Origin: Holophagaceae bacterium
GTDB taxonomy: Bacteria; Acidobacteriota; Holophagae; Holophagales; Holophagaceae
Assembly (NCBI GenBank): GCA_025353305.1
Contig: JANXQX010000275.1
Coordinates: forward strand, 1 to 16,437
Reading direction: 5' to 3'
Length of the DNA: 16,437 bases
In this document: positions 15,393 through 16,437 of the stretch, one piece after another
Layout: each line of letters starts with the position of its first letter
How positions within the stretch are numbered: position 1 is the stretch's first letter
Translations under genes and position numbers: made by a program
Notes under the pieces: model-generated
What the model saw: the letters and a program-made list of their open reading frames with translations, nothing else
Database searches by the model: none
What the model was told of the DNA's origin: nothing

Positions 15393-15998
15393 ATGACTAC
15401 CATTCTGAGCAACGTGCAAGCGTTGGCCGCCAGCCGTCAGCTCGGCGTCAGCAAGATCGGCCTGAACCAGGCCATCACGCGGCTCACCACCGGCCGGCGC
15501 ATCAACACCGCCGCCGACGACTCGTCCGCTCTCGCCTCCGGCAACACCGCCCAGGCCGCTCAGCGCAGCGCCGATGCCAAGGTCGCTGGCGACAACGCGA
15601 AATATTTTGCGGCCGTGGCTTTGGACGGCGCGGAAGCGCAGAACACCCAGCTGGCCTACCGCATGGCCGAAATGGAAGGCGCCGGCAATACCGCCGATTC
15701 GGAATACAAAGCCTACACGGCCAACGCCAGCCTTGGGGCGGATGCTACCACCGCCCTCGGGTCCATCAAGACCCGTCAGGTCTCTAACGCCAGCGCCATG
15801 TCTTCGGCCCTGAGCAGCGCTCAGATCGACGGCATCACTGCTGAGACGTCGCAGGGCATCGCTGATGCCTGGCTGGGTGCGGACATGGGCGCTGAAATGG
15901 CGCACCTCACCAAGTACCAGATCCTGATGCAGGCGGGCACCAGTGCCCTGAACAACGCCAACCAGTCCGCCAACTCGGTTCTGGGCCTCTTCCGGTAG
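15393..15998 (+). CDS. fliC: Flagellin, short form lacking the D2/D3 domains
   Basis: The filament subunit, exported by the flagellar type III system. The N-terminal D0/D1 helix shows ILSNVQALAASRQLG (4-18) and LTTGRRINTAADDSSALASG (31-50). The C-terminal D0/D1 shows LTKYQILMQAGTSALNNAN (172-190) and ends NSVLGLFR, close to the canonical SVLSLLR end. At 201 residues it has no D2/D3 domain, and even D1 appears shortened against the roughly 270 residues of small flagellins. The central part (about 95-165) is rich in Ser, Thr and Ala and may be the exposed, glycosylated surface. GGAGG at 15383-15387 is five bases before ATG. A strong hairpin follows the stop. Confidence 0.92.
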   Translation: MTTILSNVQALAASRQLGVSKIGLNQAITRLTTGRRINTAADDSSALASGNTAQAAQRSADAKVAGDNAKYFAAVALDGAEAQNTQLAYRMAEMEGAGNTADSEYKAYTANASLGADATTALGSIKTRQVSNASAMSSALSSAQIDGITAETSQGIADAWLGADMGAEMAHLTKYQILMQAGTSALNNANQSANSVLGLFR

Positions 15999-16016
15999 GT
16001 AGGCGTTCAATGACTG

Positions 16017-16049
16017 CTGGGGGGGGCGGAGCCATTCTGCCCCCTCCAG
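16017..16049 (+). terminator. Strong GC hairpin between flagellin and flaG
   Basis: CTGGGGGGGGC (16017-16027) pairs over 11 bp, including one G-U, with GCCCCCTCCAG (16039-16049) around an 11-base loop. The stem begins 18 bases after the flagellin stop. Only a short, mixed GCGTTTG follows, so it may be a partial terminator or an mRNA 3'-end stabiliser that lets flagellin be made in large excess over FlaG. Confidence 0.6.
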
Positions 16050-16077
16050 GCGTTTGAACCCGGAGAGGAGGTTCGTT

Positions 16078-16437
16078 GTGGTCACCCAGATCAACCCCGC
16101 GGGTAGCTCACCGATCCTTTCGGCTGCCGCTTCGCCCGCATCCGTTGGCGTTGCACGACCCGCTCCCATGCGGGCCGCGAGTGCCCCGGCCCAACCGGCC
16201 GGCAATGAGACAGCCGCCGTGGCTCAGGTCAATGAGCACCTGCAACAGGCGCAGACCGATCTGAAACTGCAAGTGGACGCCGGCTCAGGCCGCACCGTGT
16301 TCCAGATCGTCCAGCAGGGTACCGGTGAAGTGATTCTCCAGGTGCCCTCGGCGGAAGTGCTGGGGATGTCCCGCAGGATGCGCGACATCGAAGGCCAGAC
16401 CGGAGCCTCCGGCGCCCTGGTGGACAAGGAGAGCTAG
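16078..16437 (+). CDS. flaG: FlaG-family flagellar protein
   Basis: FlaG proteins lie next to flagellin genes and influence filament length; the exact mechanism is not settled. In 119 residues, the first 45 or so are Ala/Pro/Ser-rich and probably disordered. The conserved core runs from about residue 49 (VAQVNEHLQQA) through LKLQVDAGSGRTVFQIVQQ to TGEVILQVPSAEVLGMSRRM (82-101), the typical TGEVIRQIP-type ending of FlaG. The start is GTG at 16078, six bases after AGGAGG at 16066-16071. The in-frame TTG at 16054 lies upstream of the Shine-Dalgarno and is rejected. The stop coincides with the last base of the window. fliD often follows but would lie outside. Confidence 0.88.
   Translation: MVTQINPAGSSPILSAAASPASVGVARPAPMRAASAPAQPAGNETAAVAQVNEHLQQAQTDLKLQVDAGSGRTVFQIVQQGTGEVILQVPSAEVLGMSRRMRDIEGQTGASGALVDKES

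Noticed and set aside
15294..16205. 303-codon minus-strand frame opposite flagellin and flaG
   Set aside because: Glycine/alanine-rich shadow of two well-supported plus-strand genes, with no recognisable motif.
1..16437. CRISPR arrays, tRNA or rRNA genes, transposases and insertion-sequence ends
   Set aside because: No spaced direct repeats, RNA-gene signatures, transposase frames or matching terminal repeats were seen by eye.

Overview
The window holds a sugar-modification locus that ends in flagellar genes. It is GC-rich for most of its length, with several GTG starts and tightly overlapping genes. It has a flagellin with recognisable terminal domains followed by FlaG, so the host is a motile flagellated bacterium, probably Gram-negative. 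The short flagellin and general gene style make me think of Acidobacteriota (Holophagae), but that is a guess from style, not something the sequence proves.

Layout. Bases 1-114 are the last 37 codons of an unidentified gene. Bases 115-578 have no convincing intact gene. Bases 579-7827 are a plus-strand, operon-like run: rfbF, rfbG, rfbH (stop/start overlaps), pseB, a NeuB/PseI-family synthase, an RmlD-like SDR and a radical SAM/SPASM protein. A 51-bp gap with a hairpin separates this from a convergent minus-strand run. Read in transcription order from 15062 down to 7879, that run is a TPR glycosyltransferase, a 180-bp gap, a GT2 glycosyltransferase, an NAD-dependent epimerase/dehydratase, a C-methyltransferase-like protein, a thiamine-diphosphate enzyme and a small GT2 glycosyltransferase. 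Flagellin (15393-15998) is divergent from the TPR glycosyltransferase, and flaG (16078-16437) follows after a strong hairpin.

How the genes may work together. RfbF, RfbG and RfbH are the first steps to CDP-3,6-dideoxyhexoses. The RfbH-type dehydratase keeps the PLP-site histidine and the C-X57-C-X1-C-X7-C iron-sulfur motif at the same residue numbers I recall for characterised Yersinia E1. A TPP enzyme of the acetolactate-synthase fold and SDR reductases in the same locus recall the yersiniose (branched-chain 3,6-dideoxyhexose) route. A C-methyltransferase-like protein and a radical SAM enzyme suggest more modifications. PseB and a NeuB-family synthase suggest a nonulosonic acid, yet the usual intermediate enzymes (aminotransferase, acetyltransferase, nucleotidase, CMP-transferase) are absent here. 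No gene in the window encodes an evident membrane protein, flippase, polymerase or exporter. Three glycosyltransferases are present, one of them divergent from flagellin. My inference is a cytoplasmic flagellin-glycosylation island that builds an unusual, possibly undescribed, deoxysugar. An O-antigen or capsule locus whose export genes lie outside the window remains the alternative.
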